Of a stretch of 64,000 bases of DNA, positions 16,821 through 24,758 are shown one piece after another. The stretch lies in NCBI RefSeq assembly GCF_020037025.1, contig NZ_JAIQLH010000008.1, positions 62,001 through 126,000 of the forward strand, written 5' to 3'. Within the stretch, counting starts at the first letter, position 1. Each line of letters opens with the position of its first letter. The DNA comes from Streptomyces huiliensis (lineage in GTDB: Bacteria; Actinomycetota; Actinomycetes; Streptomycetales; Streptomycetaceae). The notes beneath the pieces were generated by a model, which saw only the letters and a program-made list of their open reading frames with translations, was not told the origin of the DNA and searched no databases. The position numbers were made by a program, and so were the translations under genes.

Positions 16821-17945
16821 ATGGCACGCTCTCACGCTCGCGCGCACGGCCGTGACCACCAGCATCAAGACCACCGACACCACGGCCATCAGCATCAGCC
16901 CCATCAGCCGCACGATCACGCGCACGTCGCCCGCTCACCGCACGGCCGCACGCGCCACCGGCTCGCCCACCTCCTCACGCCCCACCACCACGACGCCGCG
17001 CGGAAGACCGACTCGGCGATGGAGGCGTCGCGCGAGGGCATGCGCACGCTGTGGTGGTCGCTGGCGGTCCTGGGCGTGACGTCGCTGGTGCAGGCGGTCG
17101 TCGCGGCGTCCTCCGGCTCGGTGGCGCTGCTCGGGGACGCGATCCACAACGGGGCGGACGCGCTGACGGCGGTCCCGCTCGGCATCGCCTTCGTGCTCGG
17201 GCGGCGGGCGGCGAACCGGCGGTACACCTACGGTTACGGCCGGGCGGAGGACCTGGCGGGCGTCGCCATCGTCCTCGTCGTCGCCGCGTCGTCAGCGCTC
17301 GCCGCCTTCCAGGCGGTCGACCGGCTGATGCATCCGCGGCCGCTCGACCACCCGTGGGCCGTGGCCGTCGCGGCGCTCGTGGGCTTCGTGGGCAACGAGG
17401 GCGTGGCCCGGTACCGGGTCCGCACCGGGCGGCGAATCGGTTCCGCGGCCCTGGTGGCCGACGGGCTGCACGCCAGGACCGACGGCTTCACCTCCCTCGC
17501 CGTCCTGTTCGGGGCCGGCGGCGCCGCCCTCGGGTGGCCCGCGGCGGACCCCGTGGTCGGGCTGCTCGTCACCGCCGCGATCCTGCTGGTCCTGCGGGAC
17601 GCGGCCCGCGAGGTGTTCCGGCGGCTGATGGACTCCGTCGACCCGGAACTGGTGGACGGCGCGACGCGGGCCCTACGGGCGGTGGAGGGGGTCCGCGAGG
17701 TCGGGCAGGTGCGCATGCGGTGGGTGGGGCACGCGTTGCGGGCCGAGGTGGACATCGTCGTGGACGCGGAGCTGACCGTGGTGAGGGCCCACGAACGCGC
17801 CGTCGCGGCCGAACACGCGCTCCTCCACGCCGTGCCCCGGCTGGTCGCCGCGACCGTGCACATCGACCACACGCCCTGCGCCGGGGCGGGCGCCGGCGCC
17901 GGCGCCGACCCGCACGCCGCCCTCGCCCACCACCTCACGGCGTAG
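16821..17945 (+). CDS. Cation diffusion facilitator (CDF) metal exporter with His-rich N-terminus
   Basis: 374 aa. Proton-coupled Zn/Co/Fe/Mn efflux in the cytoplasmic membrane. The first ~60 residues hold about 19 His (for example DHQHQDHRHHGHQHQPHQPH), a probable metal-buffering tail. Six membrane helices follow between about 75 and 265, with metal-site motifs LLGDAIHNGADAL (helix 2) and LVADGLHARTDGFTS (helix 5). A C-terminal cytoplasmic dimerisation domain (about 270-350) ends in VHIDHTP. The final Gly/Ala run and HAALAHHL are extra. Start: ATG 16821 before MARSHAR; ATG 16809 in frame is possible. Metal preference cannot be told from sequence alone. Confidence 0.9.
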   Translation: MARSHARAHGRDHQHQDHRHHGHQHQPHQPHDHAHVARSPHGRTRHRLAHLLTPHHHDAARKTDSAMEASREGMRTLWWSLAVLGVTSLVQAVVAASSGSVALLGDAIHNGADALTAVPLGIAFVLGRRAANRRYTYGYGRAEDLAGVAIVLVVAASSALAAFQAVDRLMHPRPLDHPWAVAVAALVGFVGNEGVARYRVRTGRRIGSAALVADGLHARTDGFTSLAVLFGAGGAALGWPAADPVVGLLVTAAILLVLRDAAREVFRRLMDSVDPELVDGATRALRAVEGVREVGQVRMRWVGHALRAEVDIVVDAELTVVRAHERAVAAEHALLHAVPRLVAATVHIDHTPCAGAGAGAGADPHAALAHHLTA

Positions 17946-18014
17946 CCCCGCGCGCCCCGGTGCCGGCGGAATCCGGGTGCGGCAACCAGGCCGCCGCTGT
18001 GATGATGCGCTGTC

Positions 18015-18512
18015 ATGGAGACGGACGACGGCGTCATGGAGACGGGCGACAGCACGGACGTGGTGATTCGGCGGGCGGCCGACGCCGACGCGGCGGCGGC
18101 CGCGGAGGTGTGGATCGCGTCGTACGGCGTGGCGCTGCCCTCCGTGCGCCGGGCCCACGGGGACGACGAGGTCAGGGCCTGGTTCCGGGAGCTGGTGGTG
18201 CCCCACCGGGAGACGTGGGTGGCGGTCGCGGGTGACGCGGTCGTCGGTGTGATGGTCCTCGACGGCGACGAACTCGACCAGCTCTACCTCGCCCCGCCCT
18301 GGCAGCGGCGTGGCCTCGGCGGCCGGTTCGTCGCGCTGGCCAAGGAACGCCGGCCGGAGGGCCTGTCGCTGTGGACTTTCGAGGTCAACACCCCGGCCCG
18401 GGCCTTCTACGAACGCCACGGATTCGTCGCCGCCGAGCGCACGGACGGCACGGGAAACGAGGAGCGGGAGCCGGACGTCCGCTACGTGTGGCGGCGCGCC
18501 GAGGGCGCCTGA
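18015..18512 (+). CDS. GNAT-family N-acetyltransferase
   Basis: 165 aa. Acetyl-CoA-binding motif A is visible as LYLAPPWQRRGLGGRFV (Q/RxxGxG), and motif B as FEVNTPARAFYERHGFV near the C-terminus, typical of GNATs acting on small amines or proteins. Residues 1-15 (METDDGVMETGDSTD) are a partial duplication at DNA level (ATGGAGACGG twice), so the second ATG at 18036 is an alternative start. Follows the CDF gene by 69 bp on the same strand but with no evident functional link. Confidence 0.86.
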   Translation: METDDGVMETGDSTDVVIRRAADADAAAAAEVWIASYGVALPSVRRAHGDDEVRAWFRELVVPHRETWVAVAGDAVVGVMVLDGDELDQLYLAPPWQRRGLGGRFVALAKERRPEGLSLWTFEVNTPARAFYERHGFVAAERTDGTGNEEREPDVRYVWRRAEGA

Positions 18513-18688
18513 GCGGGAAGCCGGGGCCCGGAGCCGTGCGCCGTGGCCAGGCGCCCCCGGAGTGCCGTTGGCGCTTGGCGGTGCCGGTACGCCTCGGGGT
18601 GCCCGTGGCGCGCTCGTGGCGCACCTCCGCACAACCCCTTCCGCAGGGGCGGAGGACGCGTGGGAGGGGAAGGTTGGTCACTAGAGCT

Positions 18689-18701
18689 TTACGTACCGTA
18701 A
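18689..18701. promoter_or_regulatory. Possible operator TTACG-TAC-CGTAA
   Basis: Perfect 5-bp arms around a 3-base centre in a local AT-richer island, 35 bp upstream of the small Pro/Asn-rich frame. Size fits TetR/MarR-type half-sites. No matching regulator is adjacent. Confidence 0.3.
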
Positions 18702-18736
18702 TCGAGCGGCGCGACCGACGCTGGAGGAAGACGGCC

Positions 18737-19078
18737 ATGGCCCTGTTCCCTGTCCCCGATCCGAAGCCGAACCAGAGCCCGAACTCGCACCAGAACCCGA
18801 TCTCGAACCAGAGCCCGAACCTGAAGCCGAACGCGAGCCCGGAGCCGGACCCGCGCCTCGGACCGGGCCGGGCGGGCACCCCCCGCGGCGCTCTCGTCGC
18901 CCTGCGGGGCGGGGTCGCGTCCGGGCCCGTCCGAGGGGCTCGCGCCCGTCCGGGGCCGGTGCGCCGGGCGAGCCCCCGTCCACGGCCGGGCCTTGCAGCG
19001 GGGGCGGTGATCCCCTTCCGTCCGCCCGGTACGGGCGGGGCGGGCTCGGACGGTGTACCGGGGTGGCGGCGCCGGTGA
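18737..19078 (+). CDS. Small Pro/Asn-rich hypothetical protein (doubtful)
   Basis: 113 aa. The ATG at 18737 has a good GGAGGAAG 8 bases upstream, which is the main argument that it is translated. Residues 1-35 are a degenerate repeat built from PN, QSPN and KPN units (NQSPN occurs twice), reflecting a CCGAAC-type DNA repeat at 18771-18838. The remainder is Arg/Gly/Pro-rich with poor codon bias, so the frame may be fortuitous after residue ~50. No hydrophobic segment or domain. Could be a leader or a disordered protein. Confidence 0.35.
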   Translation: MALFPVPDPKPNQSPNSHQNPISNQSPNLKPNASPEPDPRLGPGRAGTPRGALVALRGGVASGPVRGARARPGPVRRASPRPRPGLAAGAVIPFRPPGTGGAGSDGVPGWRRR

Positions 19079-19181
19079 AGGCGGCGTCCGCGTGCGATCG
19101 GTGGTGTGCGGTGTGACGATGGTGATCGGGGATGTGTTCGAAGCGAGTTCATGCTGAGTGGTTCTGGAAGAGGGTGTTCCC

Positions 19182-19454
19182 ATGACCGGCATGAAGAGCT
19201 GGAACGTACAGATCAGCATCAAGGAGAACGCCAAGACCGTGAACGCGGAGGCGCGGCTGAGCGGATCCGCCGCCGGAACGATGGTGGGCGAGGGCGTGGC
19301 ACGCTGCAATCCCGCCGATCAGAACGTGCCGGAAATAGGCGACGAACTCGCCGTGGCCCGTGCCATGTCGTCGTTGTCCCACCAGTTGCTGAACACGGCC
19401 GCCACGGATATCGAGCGCCATACCCACAAGCCGGTTCAGGGGCTCACGGTCTGA
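19182..19454 (+). CDS. DUF1876 domain-containing protein (copy 1)
   Basis: 90 aa. Matches the small actinobacterial DUF1876 family (predicted dsRBD-like alpha-beta fold): KSWNVQISIKENAKTVNAEARL, then MVGEGVARCNPADQNVPEIGDELA and a helix ending in ERHTHKPVQGL. Biochemical role unknown. About 60 percent identical by eye to the copy starting at 19609, so the two are tandem paralogues. ATG at 19182 with GAGGG upstream; an in-frame ATG at 19158 is less supported. Confidence 0.82.
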   Translation: MTGMKSWNVQISIKENAKTVNAEARLSGSAAGTMVGEGVARCNPADQNVPEIGDELAVARAMSSLSHQLLNTAATDIERHTHKPVQGLTV

Positions 19455-19481
19455 TCGACCGCGACGGAAAGCGGGGGAAAA

Positions 19482-19513
19482 GCGGAAGCGGATCGTTGCG
19501 GAAGCGGATCGTT
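19482..19513. repeat. 16-bp perfect tandem repeat
   Basis: GCGGAAGCGGATCGTT occurs twice head to tail at 19482-19497 and 19498-19513, between the DUF1876 paralogues. Could be a slippage product or a double binding site; each unit contains GATCG. Confidence 0.9.
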
Positions 19514-19608
19514 TTCCCCGGCGAACAGAATGCCGGCGTGCGGAGGCCACGGCGGCGTGCCAGCCTGACCTGGGGCGGACAGGAGCAGGCGGCAGAAAGG
19601 CCGGGCGC

Positions 19609-19881
19609 ATGAGTGGCACCAAGTCCTGGACCGTGAACGTCAGCATCAGCGAGCACGACCACGTCGTGACCGCCGAGGCCCGCCTCTCCGGCAAGCCTCC
19701 GGGGCCGATGGTCGGCGAGGGCACGGCGCGCTGCCATCCCGCCGACGCCAACGTGCCCGACATCGGTGACGAGCTGGCCGCCTCCCGGGCCCTGCACGTG
19801 CTGGCGAACCAGCTGCTCGACATCGCCATCAAGGACATCGAGCAGCACACGCACGAACGCGTGCGGGGGATCGAGCCCTGA
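19609..19881 (+). CDS. DUF1876 domain-containing protein (copy 2)
   Basis: 90 aa tandem paralogue of the gene at 19182: TKSWTVNVSISEHDHVVTAEARL, MVGEGTARCHPADANVPDIGDELA, and C-terminal EQHTHERVRGIEP. The conserved Cys-x-Pro-Ala-Asp and the C-terminal HTH(E/K) segment are shared, while copy 2 is richer in His. ATG at 19609 with AGAAAGG upstream. The 154-bp spacer holds a tandem repeat, so the two may have separate expression signals. Function unknown for the family. Confidence 0.82.
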   Translation: MSGTKSWTVNVSISEHDHVVTAEARLSGKPPGPMVGEGTARCHPADANVPDIGDELAASRALHVLANQLLDIAIKDIEQHTHERVRGIEP

Positions 19882-20206
19882 GGGGCCCAGCCGCCTTCGC
19901 CGTCTCGTGACCGGAAACCGCCCCGGAAGCGCCCCCACGGCCGCCGACGGGCCCTCCGCCATCACCCACGCGCGCCCCGCCTCCGCCACCGGCACCGCCG
20001 TCACCACCGGCAACGGCGCCCCGCTCCGGTTTCCGCCGTCTTCCCGCGGGGACTCCCGGCGGCACAGGTGACCGGAGCCTGAGGGCGTCCTCCCCGACGG
20101 GCCCGCGCCGCGACGCCCGAACCCCGCCCAGCCCGGAACCCCGCCCAGGGGCGCGCCACGGTAAGCCGTGCGCCCCCGGCACACCTCAGGACGCTTCCGC
20201 CGGATG

Positions 20207-20222
20207 TCACCTATTTGGGTGA
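20207..20222. promoter_or_regulatory. Inverted repeat TCACC-TATTTG-GGTGA upstream of P450
   Basis: Perfect 5-bp arms with a 6-base AT-rich centre at the onset of the low-GC regulatory stretch, about 170 bp before the P450 start. Candidate repressor or activator site for the pigment genes. Confidence 0.3.
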
Positions 20223-20312
20223 ATACGTCTGGTGTGTTCGATAGAGACCTGTTTCATTTACACGGGTAAGACCACAAATCGAGTGAATCATCCGGGTATA
20301 GGTGTGGCGTGC

Positions 20313-20340
20313 TTGCCCCTGCGGAATCGGTCTGTAGATA
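20313..20340 (+). promoter_or_regulatory. Possible promoter for P450-rppA
   Basis: TTGCCC (20313-20318), 16-base spacer, TAGATA (20335-20340), 47 bases before the P450 start. The -10 lacks the final T of TANNNT, so this is tentative. Confidence 0.35.
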
Positions 20341-20387
20341 TCGGCGCGCCACCAAGGCCGTGCCCTTGGGTATGGGGAGTGCTTCGC

Positions 20388-21596
20388 ATGACCACTGAGG
20401 AATCCGAACGGACGTGTCCCTTCCGTCACGATGAAGCGCTGGAACCGGACCCGTTCATGGAGCGGATGCGGACCGAGGCCCCGGTCGCCAAGGTCCGCAT
20501 GCCGTACGGCGAGGGCGAGTGCTGGCTGGTGACGCGGTACGAGGACGTTCGTACGGTCACCCAGGACCGTCGCTTCAGCCGGGCCGCGCTGATCGGGAAG
20601 GACTTTCCGCGCATCACACCGGCGCCGATCGCCCAGTCGGAGGCGATCAACCTGATGGACCCGCCGGCGCTGAGCAGGCTGCGCCGCCTGGTGACCACCG
20701 GGTTCAGCAACAAGCAGGTGGAGGAGCTGCGGCCGAAGACGCAGCAGCTCGTCGACAAGCTGCTGGACGCGATGGAGGACGAGGGCTCGCCCGCCGACGT
20801 GGCCCACCACCTGGCCGGGAAGCTCCCACTGATGACCATCTGCGAGCTGCTGGCGGTCCCGATGGAGGACCGGCCGCAGCTACGCGCCTGGGCCATGGCC
20901 ATGATGTCCATGAAGCCCGCGGACAAGGAGGCGGCGGCCGAGGCCAAGGCCGGCCTCCGGCACTACTTCGCCGGCCTCACGGCCGAGCGGCGCCGCAACC
21001 CCGGCAGCGACCTGCTGAGCTCCCTCGCCACGGCACGGGTGGGCGACGAGATGCTGGACGAGAAGGAGCTCGCCGTCATGGGCATGCTCCTGCTCGTCAC
21101 CGGACACGACACCAGCACCTACGAGATCTGCAACATCATCTACACGCTGCTGACCCACCCCGAGCACCTGGCACGGCTGCGCGAACAGCCCGAGATCATG
21201 CCGCGGGCCCTGGAGGAACTGCTGCGGTACATCCCGTTCCGCCAGGGCGTCGGCATCCCCCGGGTGGCGCTGGAGGACGTCTCGTTCGACGGCGTGACGA
21301 TCCCGGCCGGGGACGTCGTCCACGTCTCGTACCTGTGCGCCAACCGCGACGGAGCGGTGTACGACCGCGCGGACGAGCTCGACTTCGACCGGGACGACCC
21401 GGTGCCGCACATGACCTTCGGACACGGCTCGCACCACTGCCTCGGAGCCCACCTGGCCCGGATGGAGCTCCAGATCGCCATCGGCACGCTCATCAACCGT
21501 TTCCCCGAACTGCGCCTGGCCGTACCGGCGGAGGAGGTGCAGTGGAACACCGTGTCGATCTGGCGCTATCCGCTCACCCTGCCGGTCGCCTGGTGA
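20388..21596 (+). CDS. Cytochrome P450, probably flaviolin-oxidising
   Basis: 402 aa, soluble class I bacterial P450. Oxygen-activation motif GHDTS in the I helix (239-243), ExxR as E277-LL-R280, and haem-binding loop FGHGSHHCLGAHLAR with ligand Cys351. ATG at 20388 is preceded by GGGGAG; the upstream in-frame extension lacks P450 character. The stop is inside the ribosome binding site of the RppA gene, so the two are one transcriptional unit. In S. coelicolor and S. griseus the P450 linked to RppA couples flaviolin molecules; I infer the same general role here, but the sequence is not an obvious close match to CYP158A2 or P450mel as I remember them. Confidence 0.88.
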   Translation: MTTEESERTCPFRHDEALEPDPFMERMRTEAPVAKVRMPYGEGECWLVTRYEDVRTVTQDRRFSRAALIGKDFPRITPAPIAQSEAINLMDPPALSRLRRLVTTGFSNKQVEELRPKTQQLVDKLLDAMEDEGSPADVAHHLAGKLPLMTICELLAVPMEDRPQLRAWAMAMMSMKPADKEAAAEAKAGLRHYFAGLTAERRRNPGSDLLSSLATARVGDEMLDEKELAVMGMLLLVTGHDTSTYEICNIIYTLLTHPEHLARLREQPEIMPRALEELLRYIPFRQGVGIPRVALEDVSFDGVTIPAGDVVHVSYLCANRDGAVYDRADELDFDRDDPVPHMTFGHGSHHCLGAHLARMELQIAIGTLINRFPELRLAVPAEEVQWNTVSIWRYPLTLPVAW

Positions 21597-21607
21597 GGAG
21601 GCCGACC

Positions 21608-22726
21608 ATGGCGACTCTGTGCAGACCGGCCATCGCCGTCCCCGAGCACATCATCACCAGGGAAGAGACCCTGGAACTGGCGCGCACCCTGCACGCGGAC
21701 CACCCGCAGTTGGAGCTGGCGCTGCGCCTCATCGGCAACACCGGGGTCCAGACCCGGCACCTGGTGCAGCCGATCGAGGCCACCCTCAAGCATCCGGGCT
21801 TCACCGCCCGGAACAACCTCTACGAAGCGGAGGCCAAGGCGCGGGTGCCCGACGTGGTCAACCGCGCGCTGGAGCACGCCGAACTGACCGTCCGGGACAT
21901 CGACATGATCGTGTATGTGTCCTGTACCGGCTTCATGATGCCCTCGATGACCGCGTGGCTCATCAACACCATGGGTTTCCGGAACGAGACCCGCCAACTC
22001 CCCATCGCGCAGCTCGGATGCGCGGCGGGCGGAGCGGCGATCAACCGGTCCCACGACTTCTGCAGCGCCTATCCCGGGGCCAATGTGCTCATCGTGGCGT
22101 GCGAGTTCTGCTCCCTGCTCTACCAGCCGACCGACCTGGGGGTCGGAAACCTGCTGTCCAACGGCCTGTTCGGCGACGCCATCGCCTGTGCCGTGGTCCG
22201 CGGGGACGGCGGTACGGGAGTGAAACTCGAACGCAACGGATCGCACCTGGTGCCGGACACCGAGGAGTGGATCTCCTACGGGGTGAAGGACACCGGGTTC
22301 CACTTCATCCTGGACAAACGGGTGCCGGGGACGATGGCGATGCTGGCCCCGGCGATGCGGGAGATGGCCGAGCCGCACGAGTGGGACGTCTCCGACCTGG
22401 ACTTCTACATCGTCCACGCGGGCGGTCCCCGCATCCTCGACGACCTCGGCAAGTACCTGCGGCTGGAGCAGTCGATGTTCCGCTACAGCAGGCAGACGCT
22501 GGTCGAGCGGGGAAACATCGCCAGCGCGGTCGTCTTCGACGCGCTGGAGCGGCTGTTCCAGGACGGCGGCGCCGAGCACGCGTCGCGCGGCGTGATCGCC
22601 GGCTTCGGGCCGGGCATCACCGCCGAGATCGCCCTGGGCACCTGGTCGGGCGCGGTCACCGGCAACGGTCACCGCGCCCGGAAGACGTCCGCCGACCGGA
22701 ACTCTTCCGTGACACTGCCGGCCTGA
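21608..22726 (+). CDS. rppA: Type III polyketide synthase, 1,3,6,8-tetrahydroxynaphthalene synthase
   Basis: 372 aa. Condenses five malonyl-CoA to THN, which oxidises to flaviolin, the precursor of a HPQ-type melanin. Catalytic triad at the RppA positions: Cys138 (QLGCAAGGAAINR), His270 (IVHAGG), Asn303 (ERGNIASA). Cys106 in SCTGFMMP is the residue associated with THN synthases. The last ~20 residues (NGHRARKTSADRN...) are a variable tail. ATG at 21608 with GAGGAG starting in the P450 stop codon. A strong hairpin follows 10 bp after the stop. Confidence 0.93.
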   Translation: MATLCRPAIAVPEHIITREETLELARTLHADHPQLELALRLIGNTGVQTRHLVQPIEATLKHPGFTARNNLYEAEAKARVPDVVNRALEHAELTVRDIDMIVYVSCTGFMMPSMTAWLINTMGFRNETRQLPIAQLGCAAGGAAINRSHDFCSAYPGANVLIVACEFCSLLYQPTDLGVGNLLSNGLFGDAIACAVVRGDGGTGVKLERNGSHLVPDTEEWISYGVKDTGFHFILDKRVPGTMAMLAPAMREMAEPHEWDVSDLDFYIVHAGGPRILDDLGKYLRLEQSMFRYSRQTLVERGNIASAVVFDALERLFQDGGAEHASRGVIAGFGPGITAEIALGTWSGAVTGNGHRARKTSADRNSSVTLPA

Positions 22727-22735
22727 GCGGACGCG

Positions 22736-22774
22736 GGAGCGCGGGTCACCTTCCCTCTCGGTGACCCGCGCTCC
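22736..22774 (+). terminator. Terminator after P450-rppA
   Basis: Perfect 15-bp stem, GGAGCGCGGGTCACC with its complement at 22760-22774, and a 9-base loop, 10 bp after the rppA stop and between convergent genes. No T-tract. Confidence 0.82.
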
Positions 22775-22815
22775 TCGCTGTGCGCTACGGCCCGACGGCG
22801 GGCCTGACGGCCTGC

Positions 22816-23271
22816 TTACAGGTCGAACTCGGAGGGCGCGATGCCCACCGCGAAGCACGCCTCGCGCACGATGGCCTGCTCCTCCTTGTCGAAGTCGCCG
22901 TCGGCGCCGCCGATGACGATGCCGATCTGGATGACGGCCCGTGCCTCGGTGGGCTTCTTCTGCACCTTGCCGATGGTCTGGAGGAGGCTCACCTTGCCGA
23001 AGTCGAAGTCGGCGGCCAGCTTCTGGCAGTAGTCCGTGAACCTCGCGTGCAGGTCGTCCGCCGGGAAGTTGCGCAGCACCTCGTTGGTGGCGATCAATGA
23101 GGCGACGCGCTGCCGCTCCGAAGCGTCCACCGTCCCGTCGGCCGCCGCCACCAGCGCGCACATCGCCATGCTCGCGTCACGGAACGCGCCGCTCTTCAGG
23201 TCGTTCTTCTTCGCGACCAGCTGGCCCTGCATCGTCGTGGCCGATTCCTTGAGCCGGTCCCAGAGCGCCAT
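22816..23271 (-). CDS. TerB-family tellurite resistance protein
   Basis: 151 aa. All-helical TerB fold with two internally related acidic metal-site motifs, ADGTVDASERQ (about 44-54) and ADGDFDKEEQ (about 123-132). The N-terminus MALWDRLKESATTMQGQL is typical of Streptomyces TerB. TerB acts with TerD/TerC-type proteins in membrane-associated stress and tellurite resistance; none of these is in the window. ATG at 23269-23271 with a near-perfect AAGGAG. Solitary gene between convergent rppA and the Mbl-like gene upstream on the same strand. Confidence 0.9.
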   Translation of the reverse strand: MALWDRLKESATTMQGQLVAKKNDLKSGAFRDASMAMCALVAAADGTVDASERQRVASLIATNEVLRNFPADDLHARFTDYCQKLAADFDFGKVSLLQTIGKVQKKPTEARAVIQIGIVIGGADGDFDKEEQAIVREACFAVGIAPSEFDL

Positions 23272-23418
23272 GTGCGTGTATCTCCTTGTTGAAACGGGGG
23301 TAGCACTGGCAGAACTGCCCGGGATGCACAGAAGTTCCCCCGAAGCCCGGAAGTCGCGGCCCGGAAACGACAACGCCCTACCCGATCCCCCGTCACCCCG
23401 CGCGCCGGCCGGCGAACC

Positions 23419-24456
23419 TCACTCCGCCGCCAGCGGGTCCAGCACCATCGGCTTGACCTTCCCCTCCATCATCGCCCCCAGCCCCAGCACCGAGCAGTGG
23501 TCCGGGTTGGCCGCGATGTGCACGGTCATCCCGGTCGCGTCCTCGATCATCGTGTCGAGCCCCGGCATCAGCGCACTGCCGCCGGCCAGCATCACCCCGC
23601 GCGTCCCCAAGTCGGCCACCAGGTCGGGCGGGCAGTCCCGCAGCACGCGCCCTATGGCGTCCAGGACGACGGTGAGCGGCGTGCGCACCGCCTCGCGCAC
23701 ATGGGCGGTGCTCACCAGGACGGTGCGGGAGAGGCCCGTCGCCACGTCCCGGCCGCGGACCTCGGTCTCCGTCCCGCCGCCCATCCGGTCCGCGCGGAGG
23801 GCCATGTGCAGCGGGTACAGGCCCTGCGTGGGCAGCATCAACTCGTGCTCGCTGCGCAGGTGCTGGACGATCGCGTAGTCGATGGCGTCCCCGCCGACCT
23901 GCACCTTCTCGGCCGCCACGATGGAGCCGAGGGAGAGCACGGCCACCTGGGTGGAGGCCGCGCCGCACACGATGATCATCGTGGCCTCGGGCAGCTCGAC
24001 CGGCAGCCCGCAGCCGACCGCCGCCGCGACGAGGGTGTCCACCAGCTCGACCCGGCGGGCGCCGAGCCCGGTCAGCGTCTCCACCGCCGCGCGCTGGGCG
24101 ATCGGCTCGGCGTCGTGCGGCAGGCAGACCGCGGCCCGGAGCAGCGGCTTCCGCCGCCAGGCGCGACGGATCTTGTCGCTGATGAGGTGCCGCAGCATGC
24201 GCTGGGCCATGTCGATGTCGACGACCGTGCCCCCGGACACCGGGCGGACGACGCGGATGTGGGCCGGCGTCCGTCCGGCCATGCCCTCGGCGAGGGCCCC
24301 GACGGCGATGAGCGAGCCCGTGCGGGTGTTGACCGCGGCGATGCTCGGCTCGTCGACGATCAGGCCGGTGTTGCGGGCGTAGACGCGCGTACGGGACGCG
24401 CCGAGGTCGACGGCGATGGTGCAGCGGCTCAGCTGGGCGAGGCTGAGGGTCATCAC
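23419..24456 (-). CDS. MreB/Mbl-like bacterial actin (rod shape-determining protein family)
   Basis: 345 aa. Actin-fold ATPase. Phosphate-1 loop IAVDLGASRTRVYA (14-27), connect and phosphate-2 region MIIVCGAASTQVAVLSLG (159-176), adenosine motif GVMLAGGSALMPGL near 298-311. Conserved VVRPVSGGTVVDIDMAQRMLRHL. It resembles the shortened Mbl-type paralogue of Streptomyces rather than a canonical MreB, and no mreC, mreD, pbp2 or sfr neighbour is present, so it is probably not the main sporulation MreB. GGGGAG lies 6 bases before a GTG (24454-24456) and 9 before an ATG (24451-24453); either may be the start. Confidence 0.86.
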   Translation of the reverse strand: MMTLSLAQLSRCTIAVDLGASRTRVYARNTGLIVDEPSIAAVNTRTGSLIAVGALAEGMAGRTPAHIRVVRPVSGGTVVDIDMAQRMLRHLISDKIRRAWRRKPLLRAAVCLPHDAEPIAQRAAVETLTGLGARRVELVDTLVAAAVGCGLPVELPEATMIIVCGAASTQVAVLSLGSIVAAEKVQVGGDAIDYAIVQHLRSEHELMLPTQGLYPLHMALRADRMGGGTETEVRGRDVATGLSRTVLVSTAHVREAVRTPLTVVLDAIGRVLRDCPPDLVADLGTRGVMLAGGSALMPGLDTMIEDATGMTVHIAANPDHCSVLGLGAMMEGKVKPMVLDPLAAE

Positions 24457-24758
24457 GGGTCATCTCCCCGGCGGCGGTGCGGTGGCGCGGGACCGCCGAA
24501 CGGCGGCCCCTGCGGCCATCGTGCGGTGCGGTACGGCGCGCCGCCCGCCGGAGTGCGCCACTCGGAGGAGCGGGCCCGCCGGCGGGCGGGCGCACCGGGG
24601 CACGCGGAGGCGGACACCCCCGTCGCCCACCTCCGCGGACCCGGTGCGAAGCAGTCTGCCAGGGGGGTCTGACAACGCCTCTGAGCTGCGGTTTCGCCAT
24701 TCCGTCCGAGGTGCCGTCCCGACGCGCGTCCGCGCTCCGTCCGGCCTACGCTCGAACC
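24457..24758. other. 302-bp divergent spacer
   Basis: Between the Mbl-like gene and the UBP zinc-finger gene. GC-rich with Arg/Gly-type spurious frames and no gene. The only recognisable signal is the -10-like TACGCT at its right end. Confidence 0.5.
24747..24752 (+). promoter_or_regulatory. Leaderless-type -10 element TACGCT
   Basis: TACGCT followed by 6 bases and the ATG of the UBP zinc-finger gene. No ribosome binding site is present, so transcription probably starts at the start codon. Confidence 0.5.

Larger units (their letters stand above)
19882..20387. other. 506-bp intergenic region upstream of the P450-rppA pair
   Basis: The first ~320 bp are GC-rich with no gene I can support. 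From about 20205 the base composition drops, typical of a regulatory region. It contains an inverted repeat TCACC-N6-GGTGA (20207-20222) and a possible promoter at 20313-20340. No small RNA structure is evident. Confidence 0.5.
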
